Positions 1 through 7,643 of a stretch of DNA of 64,000 bases are shown here, one piece after another. The translations under genes and the position numbers were made by a program. The stretch's first letter is position 1. Each line of letters begins with the position of its first letter. Origin of the DNA: Roseovarius sp. (GTDB taxonomy: Bacteria; Pseudomonadota; Alphaproteobacteria; Rhodobacterales; Rhodobacteraceae); the NCBI RefSeq assembly GCF_030373445.1, contig NZ_JAUCYU010000003.1, positions 372,001-436,000 of the forward strand, read 5' to 3'. Below the pieces are notes generated by a model. It made no database searches. It had not been told where the DNA came from and saw only the letters and a list, made by a program, of their open reading frames with translations.

Positions 1-824
1 CACGGCCGGCCGGTGACGTGGCCGGGCAGGTACTGCTTGCCGAAATGCTCGTTCGTGGTCCATGTCCGCCCGGTCAGCTCGGGGTCGTAGAACTCGCGCT
101 TGCTGTCCCAGTAGCCGGCATGGTTGGTGAACTCGATATCGGTGCCTTCGGGGTCGACGATGCGGGCGCGCTTGCAGGTGCGCACGCGGTCCCATGTCCA
201 GCGGTCGATGGCGTTCAGCACCTCGATCGGCATGGTATGCGCCGGCGAGGCCAGGATTTCCGGCGTGATGAACGGCATGCGCTGGATCTTGATGTGACGT
301 TCGGCCAGCACCGGGCCGCCATAGCCCATCAGGATCTTGTCATAGGCCTGTTCCTTCTCGGCCTCTTCCCACCAGTCCATCCATTCCGCCAGCTCGCGGG
401 TGCGGAACAGGTAGTAATCCACCTCGTCCGTGCCGATCCACTGGGGCACCGGGCCGCGGTCGATCTTCTTGATCTCGTACTTCACCCCGTATTTCTCGAG
501 GATCTTCTGGCAGGCCCGGATCACCAGGTCGGAATGCCAGTTGTCGACCCGCAGAAGCACGCGCTCGCCCGGTTTCAGATCCCAGCAGGCGTTGAGCCCG
601 TGGTTGTAGGGGCGCTGCGCCACATGCTCGAGGTAGGGCAGCAACTGGTCGGGGTCCGTCACCTCGACGAAGGGCGGGCAGCGCGGCGGTCGCGTCTCGA
701 TCAGCGGCGGGCGGTCGAAGCTGGGCACCGCCTTGGGGCGCGCGGCGATCCGCTCGCGGCCCGGCGTCGCGCCAAGCGCGTGCGGCGGGCGTTCGGCGGC
801 GATACGGGTGAAATCCTCTGGCAT
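1..824 (-). CDS. Hypothetical protein, possibly M29 aminopeptidase-like (3' end cut by window)
   Basis: The frame is open from ATG at 824 to the window edge, about 274 codons, with GGAAG just upstream of the ATG; it is missing from the ORF track because the stop lies outside. The protein has LKPGERVLLRVDN near residue 70 and DPEGTDIEFTNH near residue 235. These loosely recall the N-terminal fold and the GTDLxF segment of M29 (AmpS/AmpT) aminopeptidases, but I cannot see metal ligands in the part present. It starts 17 bases after the lyase gene on the same strand, so it is probably the last gene of the hydratase/lyase operon. The existence of the gene is fairly sure; the function is weak. Confidence 0.62.
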   Translation of the reverse strand, partial: MPEDFTRIAAERPPHALGATPGRERIAARPKAVPSFDRPPLIETRPPRCPPFVEVTDPDQLLPYLEHVAQRPYNHGLNACWDLKPGERVLLRVDNWHSDLVIRACQKILEKYGVKYEIKKIDRGPVPQWIGTDEVDYYLFRTRELAEWMDWWEEAEKEQAYDKILMGYGGPVLAERHIKIQRMPFITPEILASPAHTMPIEVLNAIDRWTWDRVRTCKRARIVDPEGTDIEFTNHAGYWDSKREFYDPELTGRTWTTNEHFGKQYLPGHVTGRP

Positions 825-840
825 CCTGGTCTTCCTTAAC

Positions 841-1734
841 TCATTCCGCGGCGCTGGCCCGGATATCCATCAGCAGGAACTTCTCCTGCTGGTTCTCGAT
901 TTCCTCGAACCCAATGAAATCCTTGAAATCGCCCATGCTCATGACCGGATGCGGCAGGTCGCCGGTGTTCAGGTCGGCCATCAGCTTGGCGTAATTGTCC
1001 TGCATCGCCTGCGCGGCGGACATCAGGCCCACCAGCGGGTAAGTCGCAAGCCCCGCGATCTCGCGGATCTGGTCGGCGGTGATGTCCTTTTCCAGCCAGC
1101 CGAGGATCTGCAGCGACAGCGGCACGCCCGCCGCCTCGCGCAGTTGCTTGAGGCTGTCGAGATCGGTGAAGGTCTTGCTGATCGGCTGCACGAGATCGGC
1201 GCCCGCCTCGACATAGAGCTTCGCGCGTTCGATGGCGCCCGATACGGTGGGCGCGTCGGTGCGGGCGATGATCAGCGTGTCGGGGTTCCTGCGGGCCGAC
1301 ACGGCAGCGCGGATCTTGCCCGCCTGTTCATGCGCGGGCAGGATTTCCACCTGGTTCGCCACGGCGGGGCAACGCTTGGGGGCGAGCTGATCCTCGAAGA
1401 TCATCGCAGCGACGCCCGCGTGCTCGAACTCCCGCACCGTGCGCATGACGTTGATGGCGTTGCCATAGCCGGTATCGGCATCGGCAATGACCGGGATGTT
1501 GACGGCGTTTGCCACGTTGCGCACCACGCCGAGGTTCTCGGTCATGGTGTAGAGCTCGACATCAGGGAAGCCGAAATTCGTGGCCGACAGCGCGAAGCCC
1601 GAGGTCATGACCGCCGGCGCCCCCGCCTTCTCGGCCAGCATGGCCGACATCGCATCGAAGCAGCCGGCCACGAACTGTGTCTCGCCCGCGCGGGCCTTGG
1701 CTGCGAAGTCTCGTTTCACGTCATCGTTAATCAT
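841..1734 (-). CDS. Isocitrate lyase / PEP mutase family lyase
   Basis: The 297-residue protein has the length of single-domain members of this TIM-barrel superfamily (methylisocitrate lyase, 2,3-dimethylmalate lyase, oxaloacetate decarboxylase). The metal-binding DADTGYGN lies at residues 85-92, and the active-site loop reads EDQLAPKRC with Cys122 in place of the KKCGH cysteine of isocitrate lyase. The family cleaves or rearranges C-C or P-C bonds of 2-hydroxy or 2-oxo acids using Mg2+. It sits 3 bases after the aconitase-like small subunit on the same strand, so the natural reading is a hydratase followed by a retro-aldol lyase, as in dimethylmalate cleavage. The exact substrate is not readable from sequence. 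Confidence 0.88.
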   Translation of the reverse strand: MINDDVKRDFAAKARAGETQFVAGCFDAMSAMLAEKAGAPAVMTSGFALSATNFGFPDVELYTMTENLGVVRNVANAVNIPVIADADTGYGNAINVMRTVREFEHAGVAAMIFEDQLAPKRCPAVANQVEILPAHEQAGKIRAAVSARRNPDTLIIARTDAPTVSGAIERAKLYVEAGADLVQPISKTFTDLDSLKQLREAAGVPLSLQILGWLEKDITADQIREIAGLATYPLVGLMSAAQAMQDNYAKLMADLNTGDLPHPVMSMGDFKDFIGFEEIENQQEKFLLMDIRASAAE

Positions 1735-1737
1735 GGG

Positions 1738-2253
1738 TCAGGCCTCCTCGCCTTCACGTGCATGCAGGTATCCGACGATTCCGCCGGCCTCCAGCATTTG
1801 CTTGTCGCTCTCGCTGAGCGGTTCGATGGGCAGTTCCGTCCCCGCCGTCAGGTTTCGCAGAACACCCGCGGCCCAATCGACCTCGATCTCGTCCCAGCGG
1901 CTGACCGCGCCGATGATGCCGGGGCAGATCACCTGCGGAAAGCCCATCGCGATCTCGCCGCGCCAGTAGCCGGGCGAGAAGCTTTCGCCGATCACGCCGC
2001 CGATGCCCAGCTTGCGCATGCCGATCATCGGCGGGTAATGCGGGTGGCCGTAGCCGAAATTGTGGTTGCCCACGAGCAGGTCGCCCGGCTGCACCTTTTC
2101 CGCAAAGTCGGGGTCGTCGGCGGCCATGCACAGCTTGGCCAGCTCGTCGGGGTCCTTGATCTTGATGTTCTTCACGCCGACGATCTGGTCGACGTCGAAA
2201 TCCTCGTCCTCGAAGATCCAGGCCACGCGCCCCCTGAGGTTGGCCAGCGTCAT
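1738..2253 (-). CDS. Aconitase-family hydratase small subunit (LeuD-like swivel domain)
   Basis: This is a 171-residue swivel-domain protein of the 3-isopropylmalate dehydratase/homoaconitase small-subunit family. The segment GDLLVGNHNFGYGHPHYPP near residues 58-76 corresponds to the conserved swivel loop, usually GxNFGxGSSRE, here with GHPHYP replacing the SSRE part. That replacement suggests a substrate other than isopropylmalate. The ATG overlaps the stop of the large-subunit gene (ATGA), which indicates translational coupling and a heterodimer. In the ORF track it is buried in a longer open frame that starts at 3594; the true start is set by the overlap. Confidence 0.86.
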   Translation of the reverse strand: MTLANLRGRVAWIFEDEDFDVDQIVGVKNIKIKDPDELAKLCMAADDPDFAEKVQPGDLLVGNHNFGYGHPHYPPMIGMRKLGIGGVIGESFSPGYWRGEIAMGFPQVICPGIIGAVSRWDEIEVDWAAGVLRNLTAGTELPIEPLSESDKQMLEAGGIVGYLHAREGEEA

Positions 2254-3533
2254 GACGGCACCTTTTCCTTGGCCGCGGCCAGGTAGGGGCGCGGATCGGC
2301 GATCTTGCCCTCGATGGCAGAGGCCGCGACGGCCGCCGCGTTGACGATGTAGATGTCGCTGTCGGGCGACCCCATCCGCCCGCGCACGTTGAGCGTGCCG
2401 GTCGAAACCGCCTTCTGCCCCTCGCGCATCGCGCCCATGCGGCCGAAGCAGTAATCGCAGGAGGACGAGCTGATGAAGGCGCCCGCGTTGATCAGGCGGT
2501 TGAGGATCCCTTTCGAGGCCGCCTCCTCCATGATCTCCTGGCTGGTCGGGATCACGTAAAGCTGGAACCCGTCCTTGATCCGGCGGCCTTCCAGCACGTC
2601 GGCGGCCAGTGCCAGGTCCTCGACGCGACCGGAGGCGCAGGAACCGAGATAGCCCACCTGCACCTCGGTGCCCGCCACCTCGCTCAGGTCGCGGGTGTTG
2701 GCCGGGCTGGGCGGGATCACGGCGACGGGTTCGAGGTTGGTGATGTCGATCTCGTGCCGCGCGTGGTAGTTTGCGTCGGGGTCCGAGAAGAGCGGTTCGA
2801 TATCCAGCTTCTGGCGCTCGCGCATGTAGGCCAGCGCCTTCTCGTCGGGGTTGTTGATGGCCGTGATGGCGCCGGTGAACATGGCCAGGCAGTTGATCGT
2901 CTGCCGCGCCTCCAGCGACATCGCCTCGATCGCCGGGCCGCCGATCTCCATCACCATGCCGCGACAGGCGCGGGGCCCGAGCTCGCGCACGATATGGTGG
3001 AACACGTCGCGCGAGGTCACGCCCATCTGCAATTCGCCGGTGATGTCGATTCGCACCGTCTCGGGCACCTGGAACTTGATCCGCTCCTTCACGAACGCCT
3101 CGAGCAGGTGGCGCCGCACGCCGATGGCCAGCGTGCCGAAGGTGCCCAGCTGCGAGATATGCCCGTCGAAATGCACCACGAAAGCGCCGGGCGTGGCATA
3201 GCCCAGCTCGGCCGCGACCTGGTGGCCGATGCCCTTGCGCTCGTAGACGGGCACGTTGTTCTTCTTGCCCCAGCTGCGGGTGCCTTCGTGCAGGTCCTCT
3301 TCCGCCGCGGTGGCGGTGGGCACCATGTGGTCGATGAACAGCGCGTAGCGGTCGGGCTCGGCCACCTTCTCGATGCCGAACTCCTCTTCCATCTGGCGGA
3401 AGATCACGTCGGTGTAGCCCGGGAAATCGTAGGCGATGACGAAATCCGGCTTGGCGAGCAATTCGTCGCCGGCCCGCGCTTCGGTTTTGCCCGACACGCG
3501 GGCGAGAATCTTTTCGGCTATGGTGAAGCCCAT
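2250..3533 (-). CDS. Aconitase-family hydratase large subunit (LeuC-like)
   Basis: The 427-residue protein matches the size of 3-isopropylmalate dehydratase large subunits. Three cysteines expected to hold the [4Fe-4S] cluster are visible: Cys299 in YLGSCASGR and Cys359/Cys362 in SSCDYCFGRMG. The start at 3533 is preceded by AAGGGAGG, a better site than the upstream codon used by the ORF track. It overlaps the small subunit by 4 bases and is followed by the lyase. The family adds or removes water on a branched hydroxydicarboxylate. Leucine biosynthesis is unlikely because neither LeuA nor LeuB is present and the neighbours are a lyase, a TRAP importer and IclR. A dimethylmaleate hydratase-like role is one candidate. 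Confidence 0.87.
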   Translation of the reverse strand: MGFTIAEKILARVSGKTEARAGDELLAKPDFVIAYDFPGYTDVIFRQMEEEFGIEKVAEPDRYALFIDHMVPTATAAEEDLHEGTRSWGKKNNVPVYERKGIGHQVAAELGYATPGAFVVHFDGHISQLGTFGTLAIGVRRHLLEAFVKERIKFQVPETVRIDITGELQMGVTSRDVFHHIVRELGPRACRGMVMEIGGPAIEAMSLEARQTINCLAMFTGAITAINNPDEKALAYMRERQKLDIEPLFSDPDANYHARHEIDITNLEPVAVIPPSPANTRDLSEVAGTEVQVGYLGSCASGRVEDLALAADVLEGRRIKDGFQLYVIPTSQEIMEEAASKGILNRLINAGAFISSSSCDYCFGRMGAMREGQKAVSTGTLNVRGRMGSPDSDIYIVNAAAVAASAIEGKIADPRPYLAAAKEKVPS

Positions 3534-3606
3534 GCTCCGACCTCCCTTCGGATTGGCTGAGCGCAATCGTGAGCCTTCTTGGCCCACAAGTCAACTAACA
3601 ACACAA

Positions 3607-3623
3607 ATTTCATCTGGTGAAAT
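3607..3623. promoter_or_regulatory. Putative IclR operator upstream of the hydratase operon
   Basis: ATTTCA-TCTGG-TGAAAT is a perfect 6+6 inverted repeat between the iclR stop codon and the hydratase promoter region. Its reverse complement, ATTTCACCAGATGAAAT, matches the site at 4431-4446 at all but the central base over 15 positions. A possible minus-strand promoter (TTGACT then CACGAT, 17-base gap) lies just downstream. Confidence 0.6.
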
Positions 3624-3624
3624 G

Positions 3625-4419
3625 CTAGATGGCCAGGCCCCGCACCGCGTTGCGCATGTCGGTGACAGCGGTCTGCATTTTCTCCAGGTGGACGGCCTGC
3701 GCCGCCCCGACATAGTTCGGCGTCAGCCCGCCGGACGAGATCGCGCCAAGCAGCCGGCCGTCGTCATCCAGCAGCGGCACCGCCATGGCCGAGATCCCCT
3801 CGACGATCTCGTCATGCTTGACGATGAACCCCTTTTCGCGGGCGCGGGCGATCTCGGCGCGCAGCGTCTTTTCCTCTCCGGCCTCGAGCTTGAGCGGGCC
3901 GGACAGGATTCGCTCCTGCTCCTCTTCTGACATGTGTGCAAGCAGCACGCGCGGCCCGGTGCCCCGGTCGAACGAGCGGATTTCCCCCACGGCCCACCAG
4001 CGCACCTCGATCGCCTGCCCGCCGTTGTGACAGGCCTGGCAGAGCGCGACGTCGCCCTCGACCGTCGACAGGTAGATCGTGGTTTGCGTGTCTTTCGCCA
4101 GCTGAAGCAGCCGGTCATCCACTAGGTTGATCAAGGTCAGTGATTCGGGCACCGCCCGGGCCAGTTCCAGAAGCCCCGCCGACGCGCTGTAGAGCCCGGA
4201 CGCAGGATCCTGGAACACCAGCCCCTCGTCCCTCAGCGTCACGAGAATGCGGCGGGTCGTGCCCGCGTCGAGCCCCGTCTCGCGCACGATTTCATTGAGC
4301 GCCCGGTGGGGATGCGCCCGCGAGAACGCCCTCAGGATCGCAACCGCGCGAGAGATGGATCTCACCCGCGGAAGGGTTGCGCCATGCTGCCCTCGCAACT
4401 TTACCGCGTCATTTGCCAT
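3625..4419 (-). CDS. IclR family transcriptional regulator
   Basis: The 264-residue protein has an N-terminal winged helix (SISRAVAILRAFSRAHPHRALNEIVRETGLDAGTTRRILVTL, residues about 20-65) and a C-terminal effector domain ending in GAISSGGLTPNYV, the usual IclR organisation. The ATG at 4419 has GGGGAG upstream; the ORF track extends it 5' without support. It lies between the hydratase operon (same strand) and the TRAP operon (divergent). Matching palindromes flank both outward promoters, and one also overlaps its own -10, so it probably regulates itself and both operons with the transported acid or a product as ligand. Confidence 0.92.
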   Translation of the reverse strand: MANDAVKLRGQHGATLPRVRSISRAVAILRAFSRAHPHRALNEIVRETGLDAGTTRRILVTLRDEGLVFQDPASGLYSASAGLLELARAVPESLTLINLVDDRLLQLAKDTQTTIYLSTVEGDVALCQACHNGGQAIEVRWWAVGEIRSFDRGTGPRVLLAHMSEEEQERILSGPLKLEAGEEKTLRAEIARAREKGFIVKHDEIVEGISAMAVPLLDDDGRLLGAISSGGLTPNYVGAAQAVHLEKMQTAVTDMRNAVRGLAI

Positions 4420-4430
4420 TTTGCTCCCCT

Positions 4431-4446
4431 TTTCACCTGATGAAAT
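4431..4446. promoter_or_regulatory. Putative IclR operator between iclR and the TRAP genes
   Basis: TTTCACCTGATGAAAT is an inverted repeat (TTTCA-N5-TGAAA) that shares its sequence with the 3607-3623 site in the opposite orientation. It overlaps the -10 of the minus-strand iclR promoter and lies just upstream of the plus-strand -35. Confidence 0.6.
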
Positions 4447-4472
4447 ATAAATTGACTGTTGACACAACGCAA
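4444..4472 (-). promoter_or_regulatory. Predicted iclR promoter
   Basis: Read on the minus strand, TTGCGT is followed after exactly 17 bases by TATATT, close to the sigma-70 consensus. The operator at 4431-4446 covers its downstream edge, as expected for autorepression. Confidence 0.45.
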
Positions 4473-4489
4473 TCCTCTCGTGCGATATT
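4459..4489 (+). promoter_or_regulatory. Predicted TRAP operon promoter
   Basis: A perfect TTGACA at 4459-4464 is followed by the stretch gcgatatt at 4482-4489, giving candidate -10 hexamers at 17 to 19 bases. It lies 43 bases before the dctP start and directly after the IclR palindrome. Confidence 0.4.
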
Positions 4490-4531
4490 CGGCACGACTG
4501 GCCGCATCGGCCTGAACAGGGAGGAATATCC

Positions 4532-5608
4532 ATGAAACACATGATCAGGGGGCTTGTCGCCCCCGCACTCGTATCGGCAGGGCTCGTCACCGCGGCCCTG
4601 ACCACGGCCGCAGAGGCGCAGACCCGCGAATTGCGATTCGCGGAATTCGGCCCGAATGCCGGCGCCCGGGCGGGCGGCCTCGTCTGGCTCGACGAGGAAC
4701 TGCGCAAGCGCACCGATGGCGAGCTTGGCCTCGACATCATCTGGGGCGGCGCCCTTGTCGGCGCGTCCGGCGCGGCACAGGCCATCTCCGACGGCGTGGC
4801 CGACATGGGCTCGATCGTTCCGGTCTACGCCCCGGGCGAGCTTGTGGTCTACGAGGTCGTCGACACCGGCGAGATCGCCGACGAGTATGCAGGGATGATG
4901 GCCGCCTACGAGCTGATGACGACGCATCCCGACGCGCTGAAGGAAGCCGAGGATTTCAACGTCAAGTACTTCGGCAACTACACCACCGGCCCGACCCAGC
5001 TTCTGACGCGTGACAAGGCGGTCCGCAGCCTCGAGGATCTCGAGGGCCTCACGATCCGCACCACCGGCGCCCACGTGCCGGCGCTCGAAGCCTATGGCGC
5101 GGCCACCGTGTCGATGTCGCAGCCCAAGGTCTACGAGGCGCTGTCGAACGGCTCGGTCGACGGCTCGACCACCTATTACTACGTGGTCAACGGCTACAAG
5201 CAGTACGAGGTCGCCGACTACATGACCGAAACCGGGCTCGGCCAAACGCTGGGCTTCGGGATCATCATGAACAAGCAGACCTTCGAAAGCCTGTCGCCCG
5301 AGCACCAGGAAATCGTCGAGGAGCTTGGCCGCGACTTCACGCTGGAGATGGCGGAAATCATGGCCAACTCGCGCATCGAAACCAAGGCCAAGCTAGCCGA
5401 GGGCATCGACGGCAAGAAGGTCGAGATGATCGACGCCCCGGAAGAGATGCGCCAGGCGCTGATCGAGGAAGCCCTGAAGGACAACGTCAACTGGGTCGAG
5501 AAGGCGAACGCCAAGGGGCTCGAGGGCGAGACGATCTCGCAGGACTGGCTCGCGCTGGCCGAGAAGTACCGCAAGGAAGTCGAAGAAAACGGCTATCCCT
5601 GGGACTGA
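4532..5608 (+). CDS. dctP: TRAP transporter solute-binding protein, DctP type
   Basis: The 358-residue periplasmic protein has a signal peptide ending about AAEAQ near residue 31. DctP-family features include SLEDLEGLTIRTTGAHVPALEAYGA (residues about 163-190) and a helix-rich C-terminus. The start has GGGAGG upstream. DctP proteins capture an organic acid and deliver it to the DctQM membrane pair, driven by a sodium gradient. It heads a three-gene operon divergent from iclR and is followed by a strong hairpin. The ligand is unknown; the linked hydratase and lyase suggest a hydroxydicarboxylate. Confidence 0.92.
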   Translation: MKHMIRGLVAPALVSAGLVTAALTTAAEAQTRELRFAEFGPNAGARAGGLVWLDEELRKRTDGELGLDIIWGGALVGASGAAQAISDGVADMGSIVPVYAPGELVVYEVVDTGEIADEYAGMMAAYELMTTHPDALKEAEDFNVKYFGNYTTGPTQLLTRDKAVRSLEDLEGLTIRTTGAHVPALEAYGAATVSMSQPKVYEALSNGSVDGSTTYYYVVNGYKQYEVADYMTETGLGQTLGFGIIMNKQTFESLSPEHQEIVEELGRDFTLEMAEIMANSRIETKAKLAEGIDGKKVEMIDAPEEMRQALIEEALKDNVNWVEKANAKGLEGETISQDWLALAEKYRKEVEENGYPWD

Positions 5609-5632
5609 TCCCGCTCCTCTAACGGCACATGG

Positions 5633-5669
5633 CGCCGGGCACTCGATCGAACGGGTGCCCGGCGTTTTT
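5633..5669 (+). terminator. Hairpin with T-run after dctP (attenuator)
   Basis: CGCCGGGCAC pairs perfectly with GTGCCCGGCG across a 12-base loop and is followed by TTTTT. As it lies between dctP and dctQ in the same operon, it probably ends part of the transcripts so that more binding protein than permease is made. Confidence 0.72.
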
Positions 5670-5711
5670 GAAATCCCTTCCCTCTCCGCACAGCTTTAAG
5701 GTGTCGCACCC

Positions 5712-6254
5712 ATGACTTCCGTAGGCACGAGCGTCCGCAAGGCCCAGTCGTTGCTAGAAACCCTTGCCATGATCCTTGCGGGGATCGTCCTGCTGACGAT
5801 GGGCCTGATCATCGTCGCCTCGATCCTTGGCAAGCTCCTGTTCCTCAGGCCCATTCCCGACGACCTGCTGATGGTGGGTCTTCTGAACGTGGCGGTGATC
5901 GTCCTGCCGCTGGCCTACGTGGAACGGATGCGCGGCCATATCACCGTGACCGTCACCACCGATTGGCTGGGCACGCGCGCACTGGGGGCGCTGCGGGTGT
6001 TCGGCGCGCTGGCAATGGCGGTGTTCTTCGGCGGAATCGGCATCATGGTGGCCGGGCGCATGCCGAGCGAGATTGCCAAGGGCGCCTATTACGACGGTGT
6101 GCTGCAAGTGCCGACATGGCCGATGAAAGCGGTGTTCGGCGCCGCCATCCTGCTGTTCGTCGCCCGCCTTGTCCTGAGCATGATCGACGGCGTCCATACC
6201 ATCGTCACCGGTCGGGATGACGCCCCCACCGAAACCACCAACGAAGAGGTCTGA
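5712..6254 (+). CDS. dctQ: TRAP transporter small permease, DctQ type
   Basis: The 180-residue membrane protein shows four hydrophobic segments (about residues 14-36, 48-66, 92-112 and 136-156), the DctQ pattern. The phrase YVERMRGHITVTV near residue 63 is typical of the family. It lies 3 bases upstream of dctM. It is the membrane partner that joins with DctM to form the sodium-coupled importer. The start has AAGG at a usable distance. Confidence 0.88.
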   Translation: MTSVGTSVRKAQSLLETLAMILAGIVLLTMGLIIVASILGKLLFLRPIPDDLLMVGLLNVAVIVLPLAYVERMRGHITVTVTTDWLGTRALGALRVFGALAMAVFFGGIGIMVAGRMPSEIAKGAYYDGVLQVPTWPMKAVFGAAILLFVARLVLSMIDGVHTIVTGRDDAPTETTNEEV

Positions 6255-6257
6255 CCC

Positions 6258-7601
6258 ATGGATCCGCTTATGGTCGGCCTTGTCGCGCTTGGCATCACCA
6301 TCCTGCTTCTGGCCATCCGCGTGCCCATCGCGGCCGCGCTCGGCATTTCCGCCTCGGTCGGCGTGTTCATCATCTTCTCGTGGCGCCCCGGGGCCGAGTT
6401 CATGCCGGAATACGCCTGGCGCCCCACCCTGTCGCTGATCGCGAACGGGCCCTACGACTTCCTCAAGAGCTACAGCCTTGCCACCGTGCCGCTATTCGTG
6501 CTGATGGGGCACCTGGCCTACGAGGCCGGGTTCACCACGGATGTCTACCGCGCCGCACGCCTTTGGCTCGCGAAGCTGCCGGGCGGCGTGGCGATGGCCT
6601 CGGTCGTCGGTTGCGGCGGGTTCTCGGCGATCACCGGCTCGTCGGTGGCCTGCGCGGCGGCGATGGGGCGCATCGCGATCCCGGAAATGCTGAAATTCGG
6701 CTACTCCAAGCCGCTCGCCACCGGGTCGGTCGCCATCGGCGGCACGCTGGGCTCGCTGATCCCGCCCTCGATCCTGTTCATCCTTTACGGCGTCTTCGCC
6801 GAGCAATCCATCGCCCGCCTGTTCATGGCGGCGATCGTGCCCGGCCTCCTGTCGCTGCTGGCCTACCTGATGGTGATCTTCCTGTGGGCCAAGCTCAAAC
6901 CCTCCGCCGCGCCGCGCCCCGAAGAAACCATCTCGGCCCGCGACCGCTGGCAGAGCCTCGGGAACTGCTGGTCCATCGTGGCGCTGTTCGTCGTGGTGAT
7001 CGGCGGCATCTACGCCGGTTTCTTCACCCCGTCCGAAGCCGCCGGCGTCGGCGCCATCTCGGCGCTGGTCCTCGGCCTCGTCCTCGGCCGGCTGAACTTC
7101 AAACGCATCGTCTCGGCCCTGCGGGAAAGCGTGTTCCAGTCATCGATGATCTTCGCCATCGCCGTGGCGGGCAAGATCTACGTCAGCTTCATCGCCCTCA
7201 CCGGCCTCTCGGGCGCCATCGGCGACTGGATCGCCGCGTCGGAGGTGTCGATGGTGGCGGTGCTGCTGCTGATCGTGCTGTTCTACCTCGTGCTGGGTAT
7301 GTTCCTCGACCCGATCGGGATCATCCTGCTGACCCTGCCGCTCACCATTCCGATCGTCAGCGGCTACGACCTGTCGCTGATCTGGTTCGGCGTGCTGGTG
7401 ATCAAGCTGCTGGAAATCGGGCTGGTGACGCCACCCATCGGGCTGAACGTCTTCGTGATCAAGTCGATCCTGGGCGACAAGGTGCGGCTGGAATCGATCT
7501 TCGCGGGGATTTCGCTGTTCCTGATCGCCGAAGTCGTCGTGCTGGCGCTGATTGCCGCGATACCGGCGATATCGCTATGGCTGCCCTCGGTGCTCATGTA
7601 A
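6258..7601 (+). CDS. dctM: TRAP transporter large permease, DctM type
   Basis: The 447-residue protein has about 12 membrane segments and family signatures such as SVVGCGGFSAITGSSVACAAAMGRIAIPEM (residues about 114-143), GGTLGSLIPPSI, and GLVTPPIGLNVFVIKS near the C-terminus. It is the transport channel of the tripartite importer. It ends 42 bases before the convergent HMG-CoA reductase gene with a hairpin between them. Confidence 0.93.
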   Translation: MDPLMVGLVALGITILLLAIRVPIAAALGISASVGVFIIFSWRPGAEFMPEYAWRPTLSLIANGPYDFLKSYSLATVPLFVLMGHLAYEAGFTTDVYRAARLWLAKLPGGVAMASVVGCGGFSAITGSSVACAAAMGRIAIPEMLKFGYSKPLATGSVAIGGTLGSLIPPSILFILYGVFAEQSIARLFMAAIVPGLLSLLAYLMVIFLWAKLKPSAAPRPEETISARDRWQSLGNCWSIVALFVVVIGGIYAGFFTPSEAAGVGAISALVLGLVLGRLNFKRIVSALRESVFQSSMIFAIAVAGKIYVSFIALTGLSGAIGDWIAASEVSMVAVLLLIVLFYLVLGMFLDPIGIILLTLPLTIPIVSGYDLSLIWFGVLVIKLLEIGLVTPPIGLNVFVIKSILGDKVRLESIFAGISLFLIAEVVVLALIAAIPAISLWLPSVLM

Positions 7602-7607
7602 ACCTTG

Positions 7608-7639
7608 GCCGGCCGGCTTTCCGATGGAAACCGGCCGGC
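7608..7639. terminator. Hairpin between convergent dctM and HMG-CoA reductase genes
   Basis: GCCGGCCGG and TTTCC pair with GGAAA and CCGGCCGGC around a 3-base loop with one bulged C. There is no clear T-run on either side, but the position between two convergent stops suits a bidirectional terminator. Confidence 0.5.
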
Positions 7640-7643
7640 AAGA

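Noticed and set aside
1738-3533. Leucine biosynthesis leuCD
   Set aside because: No leuA or leuB nearby, IclR/TRAP/lyase context, and a changed small-subunit loop argue for a catabolic paralogue.
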